Shown in pieces: positions 58,566 through 64,000 of a stretch of DNA of 64,000 nt. Below the pieces are notes generated by a model, which made no database searches, was not told the DNA's origin, and worked only from the letters and a program-made list of their open reading frames with translations. A program made the translations under genes and the position numbers. Source of the stretch: Solimonas marina. GTDB lineage: Bacteria; Pseudomonadota; Gammaproteobacteria; Nevskiales; Nevskiaceae. Each line of letters starts with the position of its first letter. The first letter of the stretch is position 1. The DNA lies in assembly GCF_012241385.1 (NCBI RefSeq), contig NZ_JAAVXB010000005.1, forward strand, positions 224,816 to 288,815, written 5' to 3'.

Positions 58566-58772
58566 ATGGATGAGCCCGAGCTTGAGGAAACCCGACTGAT
58601 CCGTGCCAGCAGCGTCGAAACGGCCAGTGCCTGGGGGCACGTGCTACTGAGCGTGCAGGCGGATACCGGTGAGACGATCGGGTGCATGCTCGACGAGGCG
58701 CTGGCGTCGAAACTGCTGCATGGGCTGGCGGTGCAGATCGACTATCTCTCTGGCTTGAAGCGCGACCCTTGA
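58566..58772 (+). CDS. Small unknown protein behind a CRP-type promoter
   Basis: I do not recognise this 68-residue acidic protein. It starts MDEPELEETRLIRASSVETA, has no membrane segment or cysteine pair (one Cys in GETIGCMLDEALA) and ends in GLKRDP. A mixed beta-then-helix pattern is likely. There is no ribosome site, but a -10 box and a CRP-type operator lie directly upstream, which is the main evidence that it is real. No neighbours suggest a function. Confidence 0.6.
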   Translation: MDEPELEETRLIRASSVETASAWGHVLLSVQADTGETIGCMLDEALASKLLHGLAVQIDYLSGLKRDP

Positions 58773-58850
58773 TGCAGCTGCTGGCGCCGCTCGTACGGGA
58801 GCCCGCACGGGTGCGCCCGGCGTCCGGGCAAAACAGCAGCGCCTGCCGAG

Positions 58851-58879
58851 AAAAAGGCCCCCAGCGTCACGCCGGGGGC
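58851..58879 (-). terminator. Second minus-strand terminator in the 58-59 kb region
   Basis: GCCCCC (58857-58862) pairs with GGGGGC (58874-58879), with five Ts on the minus strand (A-run 58851-58855). As with the one at 58371, orientation fits stopping leftward transcripts such as those from the epimerase gene. On the plus strand the hairpin lacks a T-run. Confidence 0.5.
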
Positions 58880-59014
58880 AGGTTTCGGGTCAAGTGCGCC
58901 GGCCTAGCGGTCGCATCGCCACCCAGCGGGAAGGTGCCGGGCGGGGGCCTTGCGAGCCCATGCTTTCCGGAGGAGAAAGCGGGCCTAGATTTGCATCGAT
59001 GCCGCGCGGCGTCT

Positions 59015-59028
59015 GTGAACTGCATCAC
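59015..59028. promoter_or_regulatory. CRP/Vfr/Clp-type operator, site 2
   Basis: TGTGA-N6-TCAC type site, GTGAACTGCATCAC. Its centre (59021.5) is 41.5 bases before 59063, where transcription would begin from a GACAAT -10 box at 59051-59056: a class II activator position. The next gene starts at 59086. The rest of the 313-base gap from 58773 contains only the terminator above. Confidence 0.6.
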
Positions 59029-59085
59029 GCACGCCGCAACGTCGTCGGCGGACAATGGCTCCGCAGGATGTGCGGAGTCCCTACC

Positions 59086-59394
59086 ATGTCGAGCTATCTT
59101 TCCCCGGTTCTCATTGCCACCGTCTTGATGCCCTTTGCCGATGCCGACGACCCGGACGCCGTCGGTAACGACACAGCGGAACTGATCGTCCAATGGGGGC
59201 GCGCCCGCCAACACTTTCAGGGTACGCCCAAGGGGCGTGATATCGAGCAACTCTGGGCGCGTCGCGTCGAGCTCCGTGATCAATGGCGCGCCGGCCGTAT
59301 TGCCCGACATGCGGCGGCCGAATCGTTCGCCGAGGAACGTCGGCGTATCCTGAGCAAATGGGCCGCAGAGTTCGCGGCCGAGGCCGCTCACTGA
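59086..59394 (+). CDS. Unknown small protein, possible signal peptide
   Basis: A 102-residue protein I do not recognise. The start at ATG 59086 (MSSYLSPVLIATVLMPFADA) gives a short hydrophobic N-terminus that could be a signal peptide cleaved near residue 20; an upstream open frame lacks this. The remainder is acidic then helical and charged (QLWARRVELRDQWRAGRIARHAAAES, shown in part), suggestive of a coiled helix pair. A CRP-type operator lies upstream. It is convergent with the epimerase gene, 17 bases away. Confidence 0.55.
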   Translation: MSSYLSPVLIATVLMPFADADDPDAVGNDTAELIVQWGRARQHFQGTPKGRDIEQLWARRVELRDQWRAGRIARHAAAESFAEERRRILSKWAAEFAAEAAH

Positions 59395-59411
59395 GGCGCG
59401 TTCTTCCCGGT

Positions 59412-60452
59412 CTACGAGTGATCCAGCAGGCCGAGACGAATCAGGCTTTCGGCCGTGGCGACGATGGCCTCTTCTCTCGGTCGTGGCGACCAGCCCAGCA
59501 GCCGTCTGGCTTTTTCGCTCGTTGCATTCAGATTCAGCCCCAGCAGCGGCACCGCACCTCTCAATGCGGGATCCTTCAGCGCGCCCAGACGGACCAGCCA
59601 GTCCGGCAGCACGCGCGTTGAGACCCGCGCCCCCGCGTCTCCCATCCGGTTCTTCAGCACCTTGGCGACGTCGGCCAGCCACATGCTGTCACCGGCGATG
59701 GCCAGGAAGCGCTCCCCGCTGGCCGCTGGATCGGTCATCGCCCGCATATGCAGGTCGGCTACGTCCCGCACGTCGACAAAGCCCGAGTTGATTTTGGGGC
59801 TTCCGGGTTGGCCGTCGAGCAGGTTCTTGATCAGCCGAATGGAATGCGAATAATCGGCGCCCAGAGCAGGGCCGAGCACTGCGACCGGGTTGATCGCGGA
59901 ACACTCGAGGCCCTGACCCTCACGCGCGATGAAATCCCAGGCCGCCCGCTCAGACAAGGTCTTGGACTTTTGGTAGGGCCAGATCTGCTTGCCGTTCAGG
60001 TCGCTCCAGTCGGCCTCCGTGAAGGGGCGGGACATCCGTTGGTGCCCTGCGCAGATGGCGCCGAAGGCCGAGGTCAACACCACACGTCGGACCCCGGCAT
60101 CGCGTGCGGCGCGCAGCACGCGCAAATTACCTTCCACCGCGGGCCTGACCCACGCCTCCTCACTGGAGTGCTGCCCGGTTGGCGTCGGCGAGGCGCCATG
60201 CATCACATAGACGCATCCGGCCATGGCCTGTGCCCAGCCAGCGTCGGCATTCAGATCGGCAGCAAAGAAAGACAGGCGATCGCCGGGGTCAGTGCCGCCG
60301 GCCCGGAGGTGCTCTCGCACCTCCGCTTCGCGGGCCAGCGAGCGGACGGTGGTGCGCACGCGATAGCCGCGATTGAGCAACGCCAGGATGCAATATTGAG
60401 CGATAAAGCCAGTGCCTCCGGTGACGAGGACCTCGATGTCGTGTTCGTTCAT
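59412..60452 (-). CDS. NAD-dependent epimerase/dehydratase (dihydroflavonol-reductase-like extended SDR)
   Basis: A 346-residue extended SDR. VLVTGGTGFIAQYCILALL is the NAD(P)-binding start near residue 9, RVRTTVRSL follows, FFAADLNAD is the acidic turn, VVLTSAFGAI holds the catalytic Ser, and YQKSK is the Tyr-Lys pair near 170. It resembles aldehyde/ketone reductases of the dihydroflavonol-4-reductase type. It is divergent from an AraC gene, 105 bases away, which probably regulates it. Confidence 0.9.
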   Translation of the reverse strand: MNEHDIEVLVTGGTGFIAQYCILALLNRGYRVRTTVRSLAREAEVREHLRAGGTDPGDRLSFFAADLNADAGWAQAMAGCVYVMHGASPTPTGQHSSEEAWVRPAVEGNLRVLRAARDAGVRRVVLTSAFGAICAGHQRMSRPFTEADWSDLNGKQIWPYQKSKTLSERAAWDFIAREGQGLECSAINPVAVLGPALGADYSHSIRLIKNLLDGQPGSPKINSGFVDVRDVADLHMRAMTDPAASGERFLAIAGDSMWLADVAKVLKNRMGDAGARVSTRVLPDWLVRLGALKDPALRGAVPLLGLNLNATSEKARRLLGWSPRPREEAIVATAESLIRLGLLDHS

Positions 60453-60523
60453 GTTGGTGTCTGCAATGACTCGATCTGAGTCGGGCAGACAGCCTAAGGA
60501 CCCGATTCCGTATTGTTAATGCT

Positions 60524-60529
60524 CTATAG
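60524..60529 (+). promoter_or_regulatory. Possible -10 box in the epimerase/AraC divergent region
   Basis: TATAGT, 28 bases before the GTG of the AraC gene. No good -35. The 105-base region between the two starts is the likely binding site of the AraC protein. Confidence 0.35.
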
Positions 60530-60557
60530 TGCGAAATAGTTGCGTGAGAGTACGAAT

Positions 60558-61496
60558 GTGAGCGCAGACCCTTTTTCCGACATCCTCAAATTCACAAATG
60601 CCGAATCGCTGGTGACGGGGGGCTTCTGTGCCGGTGGGGCCTGGGCTCTGCGGTTCCCGGCACCAGACAAGATCAAGTTCTTTGCTGTCGTGAAAGGCTC
60701 CTGCTGGGTCAGCATCGAGGGTGAGGGGAAGCCGGTGCGGTTCGACACGGGCGACGTGGGACTGCTCACCGCCAAGCGCCAATCGGTGCTCGCCAGCCAT
60801 CCGGATGTCACGCCGATGGACGCCATGAGCGTGTTTTCAGGATCGGGCCGCTCCAGCGTTGTTCTGGGCGATGGTCGTGACTTCGCCCACATCGGCGGCC
60901 ATGTGCTTCTGGATCCGGCCAGCGGCCGTCTGCTGGCCGACGTGTTGCCGCCGTGGATTCATGTGCCGGCGGTATCGCCGCAGGCAACGACGTTTCGCTG
61001 GCTGCTCGATCAGTTGGTGAAAGAACGGGCAGGGGAACTGCCGGGCGCGCCACTCGCCTCGGCGCAGCTATCGCAGCTGCTCTTCATCCAGATCCTGCGT
61101 GCCCATCTGCAGTTGTCGGGACCTGTAAATGCTGGGTGGTTGCGCGCCTTGAGCGATCCGCGCGTTGCGCCCGCGCTGCGCCTGATGCACGGCGACCCTG
61201 CGCGATCCTGGCGTCTTGATGAGCTGGCACAGGCCTGCGCGATGTCGCGGACGACCTTCGCGCTTCATTTCAGGACGAGCGCTGGCGTGGCGCCGCTGGC
61301 CTATCTCGCACAGTGGCGCACGCGGCTTGCCGAGCGCGCGCTGCGGGACGAGAACAGCGCCGTGGCGCAGATAGCCGAGACATTGGGATATGCGTCTGAG
61401 AGTGCGTTCAGCCATGCCTTCAAACGGATGACCGGTCACTCACCCAAGGCGTATCGCCACGCGGCGCGCGCCGCTGGTGGCGATGCCCGGCGCTGA
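60558..61496 (+). CDS. AraC-family transcriptional regulator with Cupin_6 N-terminal domain
   Basis: A 312-residue regulator. The N-terminal half is a cupin-like sensor (FFAVVKGSCWVSIEGEG, TGDVGLLTA, FAHIGGHVLLDP); the C-terminal 100 residues hold two helix-turn-helix motifs (WRLDELAQACAMSRTTFALH and IAETLGYASESAFSHAFKR), ending in GHSPKAYRH. GTG 60558 (MSADPFSDILKF) is chosen over an upstream TTG. Divergent from the epimerase gene; such pairs usually consist of a regulator and its target reductase. Confidence 0.92.
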   Translation: MSADPFSDILKFTNAESLVTGGFCAGGAWALRFPAPDKIKFFAVVKGSCWVSIEGEGKPVRFDTGDVGLLTAKRQSVLASHPDVTPMDAMSVFSGSGRSSVVLGDGRDFAHIGGHVLLDPASGRLLADVLPPWIHVPAVSPQATTFRWLLDQLVKERAGELPGAPLASAQLSQLLFIQILRAHLQLSGPVNAGWLRALSDPRVAPALRLMHGDPARSWRLDELAQACAMSRTTFALHFRTSAGVAPLAYLAQWRTRLAERALRDENSAVAQIAETLGYASESAFSHAFKRMTGHSPKAYRHAARAAGGDARR

Positions 61497-61592
61497 TCGT
61501 CCGCGTCACGTCAGCTGGCTTCGACCATGCATCGCTACAGTGTCATCGCCCTGGATGCAGGCAGCGAGCGATGAGCAAAAATGGCGGCCAAC

Positions 61593-61616
61593 AAAAAACC
61601 GCGCTGAGGCGCGGTT
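61593..61616 (-). terminator. Hairpin terminator between the AraC gene and the integron
   Basis: AACCGCGC (61597-61604) and GCGCGGTT (61609-61616) form an 8-bp stem over TGAG. The T-run is on the minus strand (A-run 61593-61598), so it best terminates leftward transcripts, for example from intI; it may also end the AraC mRNA 97 bases after its stop. Confidence 0.7.
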
Positions 61617-62093
61617 ATCTGGACAGCTTCGCACGGACCTGTTGTAAAAATGGTGGCGGGGACGCAGGCGAATTCATTTAATAATCAGTTGATTTTAAAC
61701 AAAAATTATAATTTCAATAAATTTTGTTGCCCGAAAAGTTACCCGCCCATCTTCTGGACGCCTCTGGACAACTCTTTCTCCGCGCCTCTGGTGGCTCATG
61801 GTAGAGGTAACTTGCTCTTTCTTTCCGACGAACGGTCAGCCGCCATGCCTCGCGTCAGCCGACTTTGCGCAAGTGCGAGATACGGTGCCACTCATATCTG
61901 GCGGAAGACCGCTTGGTTGGCGTTCAGGGCAATTAATCCAGTGAGGCTGACATGTAGATAGTGAGGCAGAGCACAGCGAGAAATCCCTTAAGTCTTTGAA
62001 TTTTTGCCGTGATCCAGCTATTCCCATAGTCACTCGGCCTGCCGGAATCTGCTCCCTGCCTGGCACGTCGACTGCCGCCGAAAGCCCACAGAG
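61617..62093. other. Gene-poor boundary region left of intI
   Basis: I can support no gene here. A stretch at about 61670-61735 is strikingly AT-rich compared with the rest of the window. An open frame at 61650-61961 has no ribosome site and no recognisable protein features. AAAGCCC (62081-62087) and GGGCTTT (62098-62104) form a weak hairpin over the intI stop codon. The region marks the edge between core chromosome and integron. Confidence 0.6.
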
Positions 62094-63062
62094 CTACGGG
62101 CTTTGACCCTGGTCTATCACGACATGATCAAGCGGGCTTGTAGTCCCCTTGGTGGCCTGAAGCACATGGGTGTAGATCATGGTCGTCTGCAGGCTGCGAT
62201 GACCGAGCAGGAGTTGGATGGTCCGAATATCGGTTCCCTGCCAGAGCAGATGCGTTGCGAACGAGTGGCGCAGCGTGTGGATGCTCGCATGTTTGTGGAT
62301 GCCGGCGTGCTCAATTGCCCGCTTGAAGGGTTTCTGAATAGAGGATTCTGCGGCGTGCCAGCGGAGCCAGCGCCGAGTTGCACCACACTGCCGAGCCACG
62401 CGCGAAGGGAAAACGAACTGCCAGGCCAATGATCGGCCCGCCGATGGATACTTTCGGCTCAGGGCGGCGGGCAAAGGTGCCCAGCCGCGACCTGAGCGTA
62501 GATCGTCTCGATGCTGCTTCGCGACGCACAGTAGATGGGCCTGAAGGTCTCGCATCAGCGATGCGGGCAATATCGTCGTGCGATCCTTTCCGCCCTTGCC
62601 GTCGCGTACCGTGACAGTCCGTGCTGCAAAGTCGAAATCCTTTACTCGAAGCGTCACGCACTCGGAGATTCGGAGGCCCGCGCCATAGATCAGCGCGGCA
62701 CCGATTCGCGCCGTGCCGGACATGGCTTGTAGCACTTTCTGTACCTCATCCTGAGACAGGACAACGGGAACCAGCTTGCGGCGCTGGACCCGCTGCAGAC
62801 CGTCGATGTCCTGTAGGGGGGTTTCGAGAACATCGCGATACAGGAAGACAATCGCATTCAGCGCCTGACTCTGCGTAGAGGCCGAGACTCGGCGGTCGAC
62901 GGCCAGATGGTTTAGGAATTCGCGGACATTCAGTTCGTCAAGCTCTCGCGGATGCCGCCTTCCGTGAAATCGAACGAAATGTCGAATCCAATACCGGTAG
63001 GCGTCCTCTGTGCGTGGGCTGAGATGGCGTCGGCGGCAAGTGGCCGAGACGACTTCAAGCAA
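62094..63062 (-). CDS. intI: Integron integrase (IntI tyrosine recombinase)
   Basis: A 322-residue tyrosine recombinase that inserts and excises gene cassettes. The SAM-like N-domain ends at about 90. Catalytic residues are in GAGLRISE (Arg, near 130), GKGGKDR (Lys), HTLRHSF (His and Arg, near 262), LLGHRSLQ (His) and MIYTHV (Tyr nucleophile, near 297). The IntI-specific insertion, LPAALSRKYPSAGRSLAWQF, distinguishes it from XerC/D. The start is TTG 63062, the only start codon in place; no LexA box is evident upstream. It is transcribed away from the cassettes. Confidence 0.95.
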   Translation of the reverse strand: MLEVVSATCRRRHLSPRTEDAYRYWIRHFVRFHGRRHPRELDELNVREFLNHLAVDRRVSASTQSQALNAIVFLYRDVLETPLQDIDGLQRVQRRKLVPVVLSQDEVQKVLQAMSGTARIGAALIYGAGLRISECVTLRVKDFDFAARTVTVRDGKGGKDRTTILPASLMRDLQAHLLCVAKQHRDDLRSGRGWAPLPAALSRKYPSAGRSLAWQFVFPSRVARQCGATRRWLRWHAAESSIQKPFKRAIEHAGIHKHASIHTLRHSFATHLLWQGTDIRTIQLLLGHRSLQTTMIYTHVLQATKGTTSPLDHVVIDQGQSP

Positions 63063-63277
63063 TCGTGGACGTGAAGTGTGAACTAGACCCCATAACGGTC
63101 GCTCCTGTGTGGGACAAAAGCGAACAGATTACGGCATCATGAGGCGGTCAATGCACGCCGCGAATATGCGGCCTCGCGCGGAGGTAATCGATGCAAATCT
63201 TAGGGTTATCGGTATCTGGCGCGGCGCTAACGCTGATGTATATACGGACCCTGGGGTCCGTCTATTAGCTGTTGGAC
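63063..63277. other. attI recombination region
   Basis: Between intI and the first cassette. The crossover point is placed at GTTGGAC (63271-63277), cut after its G, since this is the exact complement of the first cassette's R'' box. A perfect palindrome CGGACCC-tg-GGGTCCG (63245-63260) and a TATATA (63239-63244) that could be a -10 box for the cassette promoter lie just before it. IntI binding repeats could not be defined. Confidence 0.65.
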
Positions 63278-63285
63278 GGCACAGC

Positions 63286-63615
63286 ATGAATGAGCGCCTC
63301 ATCAAACAGTGGGCAATATCGGAGAAGCTTCTTTCCGAAGCCGCGTTGCAGGTCAAAGACTCAGAAGCATTCACCGAGTGCATGGAGTTCCTAAGCCACA
63401 ATGAACTCGGGCTCGCGCTAGAAACACTCGGCGCTGAAGGTGAGCACCATCAAGTCAACGCGGAGTATTGGCATCTTCTGAAAAAGGCGGCGGAGGTCAT
63501 GGGGCTGAAGGAAGAGGTTAAAGAGTTCAGGCGCAAACGGCTGCTTGCCCATACAAGTGCCGTCCAACAAGGCATTCAAGCCGACGGCCCCGCCTCCGGC
63601 GGGTCCGCAGCTTAA
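63286..63615 (+). CDS. Cassette 1 protein, unknown
   Basis: A 109-residue protein beginning MNERLIKQWAISEKLLSEA. The ATG at 63286 lies 15 bases after the cassette boundary; the frame is open further upstream through attI, but that part belongs to the integron platform. The protein is helical, with HNELGLALETL and EYWHLLKKAAEVMGL; this pattern reminds me of small immunity-type proteins, but that is a weak guess. The last 18 codons lie inside attC and are low in meaning (GPASGGSAA). Confidence 0.8.
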   Translation: MNERLIKQWAISEKLLSEAALQVKDSEAFTECMEFLSHNELGLALETLGAEGEHHQVNAEYWHLLKKAAEVMGLKEEVKEFRRKRLLAHTSAVQQGIQADGPASGGSAA

Positions 63616-63629
63616 TTTGGGCGTTAGGC
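63562..63629 (+). repeat. attC site of cassette 1 (68 bp)
   Basis: R'' GTCCAAC (63562-63568) and R' GTTAGGC (63623-63629) flank L'' ATTCAAGC (63574-63581) and L' GCTTAAT (63610-63616). L'' carries the extra C that protrudes from the folded strand and directs IntI. A GC hairpin (GGCCCCGCC/GGCGGGTCC) fills the centre. Recombination takes place between G63623 and T63624. Confidence 0.93.
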
Positions 63630-63632
63630 CCC

Positions 63633-63917
63633 ATGATCATTTCTTTTCACGGTCCAACATTCTTTGCCTCTGAGGATGAGGATCATTTTTTTGGGTGGCT
63701 CTACTCGCTACCTGAGTACAAGGATATTCGCGGCAGGCTCTCCACTTTAGATTTGGAGCTCGCCCACCCTGTAAGTGCTGGCACCGTCCGGCAGCTGTTG
63801 GTCGTCTTCCGCCGTTGGTGCATTGACCCGAGTCCGTTGCTCTCCCTGCGGTCGCCGGAGACAGATGGCTTCGCACTTTGGGATACTTGCCTGCGAGAGG
63901 CCTCGTCTGGAGCCTAA
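63633..63917 (+). CDS. Cassette 2 protein, unknown
   Basis: A 94-residue acidic protein beginning MIISFHGPTFFASEDEDHFF, followed by GWLYSLPEYKDIRGR. It starts nine bases after the cassette boundary and has no clear ribosome site, as is common for cassettes. I know no function; it appears soluble, with a mixed alpha/beta pattern and one segment RQLLVVFRRWCIDPSPLLSL. The stop overlaps the R'' box of its attC. Confidence 0.8.
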   Translation: MIISFHGPTFFASEDEDHFFGWLYSLPEYKDIRGRLSTLDLELAHPVSAGTVRQLLVVFRRWCIDPSPLLSLRSPETDGFALWDTCLREASSGA

Positions 63918-64000
63918 CAATTCTACATGGACTCCTCCCGCAAGCCCGCAGGTGAAGTGAAACGCTGATCGCGGCGTTTGAAGGTGGTTGCAGTCGTACA
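63912..64000 (+). repeat. attC site of cassette 2, left part (cut by window end)
   Basis: R'' GCCTAAC at 63912-63918 is the exact complement of GTTAGGC, the core that opens cassette 2 at 63623-63629. No matching R' is found before the window end, so the site is at least 89 bases long or its right half is outside. Confidence 0.75.

Larger units (their letters stand above)
62094..64000. mobile_element. Chromosomal integron: intI, attI and first cassettes (continues past the window)
   Basis: The intI gene reads leftward and two cassettes follow to the right with genes in the opposite direction, the standard layout. Cassette boundaries are set by core sites at 63271 and 63623. The array runs off the window end, so its length is unknown. 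Confidence 0.92.

Noticed and set aside
61650..61961. Open frame of 103 codons between the AraC gene and intI
   Set aside because: No ribosome site, mixed composition from an AT-rich start to GC-rich end, and no recognisable protein pattern.
62094..63062. XerC/XerD or phage integrase instead of IntI
   Set aside because: The IntI-specific insertion before the HxxR motif and the attC sites with complementary cores decide for IntI.
63063..63271. LexA (SOS) box controlling intI
   Set aside because: I looked for CTGT-N8-ACAG and related forms; the only CTGT and ACAG here are too far apart.

Overview
The window is GC-rich chromosomal DNA from a bacterium, most likely a gammaproteobacterium. It carries the complete gammaproteobacterial-type division and cell-wall (dcw) cluster in its usual order from mraZ to lpxC. 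It also has dciA, an M23 peptidase and secA downstream, a DNPR-type (meso-diaminopimelate) MurE, zapD-yacG-coaE next to pilBCD, and an IbaG-murA start. A Nevskiales/Xanthomonadales-like lineage is my inference from gene order and base composition; no rRNA is present to test it. The short form of HisG is unusual for the textbook enterics and fits such a lineage.

Layout. 0-3 kb: end of an ABC-2 permease, a BolA-like gene, murA and a NYN/OST-HTH protein. 3-5 kb: hisG-hisD. 5.1-5.2 kb: a nested palindromic repeat. 5.2-6.4 kb: a BtuF-like protein and an SRPBCC protein on the minus strand. 6.5-6.9 kb: RNase P RNA with its own terminator. 7.2-26.3 kb: the dcw cluster (mraZ, rsmH, ftsL, ftsI, murE, murF, mraY, murD, ftsW, murG, murC, murB, ddl, ftsQ, ftsA, ftsZ, lpxC), mostly joined by 1-4 base stop/start overlaps, with a MraZ operator in front and a strong separate promoter before ftsZ. 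26.4-32.8 kb: dciA, M23 peptidase, secA, argJ and a Nudix/ThiE-like fusion. 32.9-40.6 kb (minus): yacG, zapD, coaE, pilD, pilC, pilB, then rho and trxA. 40.8-46.1 kb: rhlB, a PBP7-like peptidase, yrfG, a Nudix gene, cysQ and an M15 peptidase. 46-51 kb (minus): an acyltransferase, the methionine-salvage genes mtnB-mtnD-mtnC, and mgtE. 51-54.5 kb: ABC exporter, OsmC and SDR genes. 54.5-58.2 kb (minus): an MHYT-PAS hybrid histidine kinase followed by a REC-EAL phosphodiesterase. 58.5-61.5 kb: two small unknown genes, each behind a CRP-type operator, then a divergent epimerase/AraC pair. 62.1-64.0 kb: a chromosomal integron with an IntI integrase and the first two cassettes; it runs off the window.

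Most genes are housekeeping. The points of most interest are: (1) the integron, whose cassette ends can be fixed because each cassette's opening core site is the exact complement of its own attC R'' box; (2) a 113-bp sequence present twice inside the dcw cluster, in both places forming a 34-codon reading frame coupled to the genes on either side; (3) a 31-bp duplication of the mtnC start around a 109-bp hairpin insert, which gives mtnC a new ribosome binding site and a 47-codon upstream frame; (4) CRP-type sites with good promoter spacing in front of two small orphan genes; and (5) dispersed repeat sequence that appears to have entered the coding region of murD.
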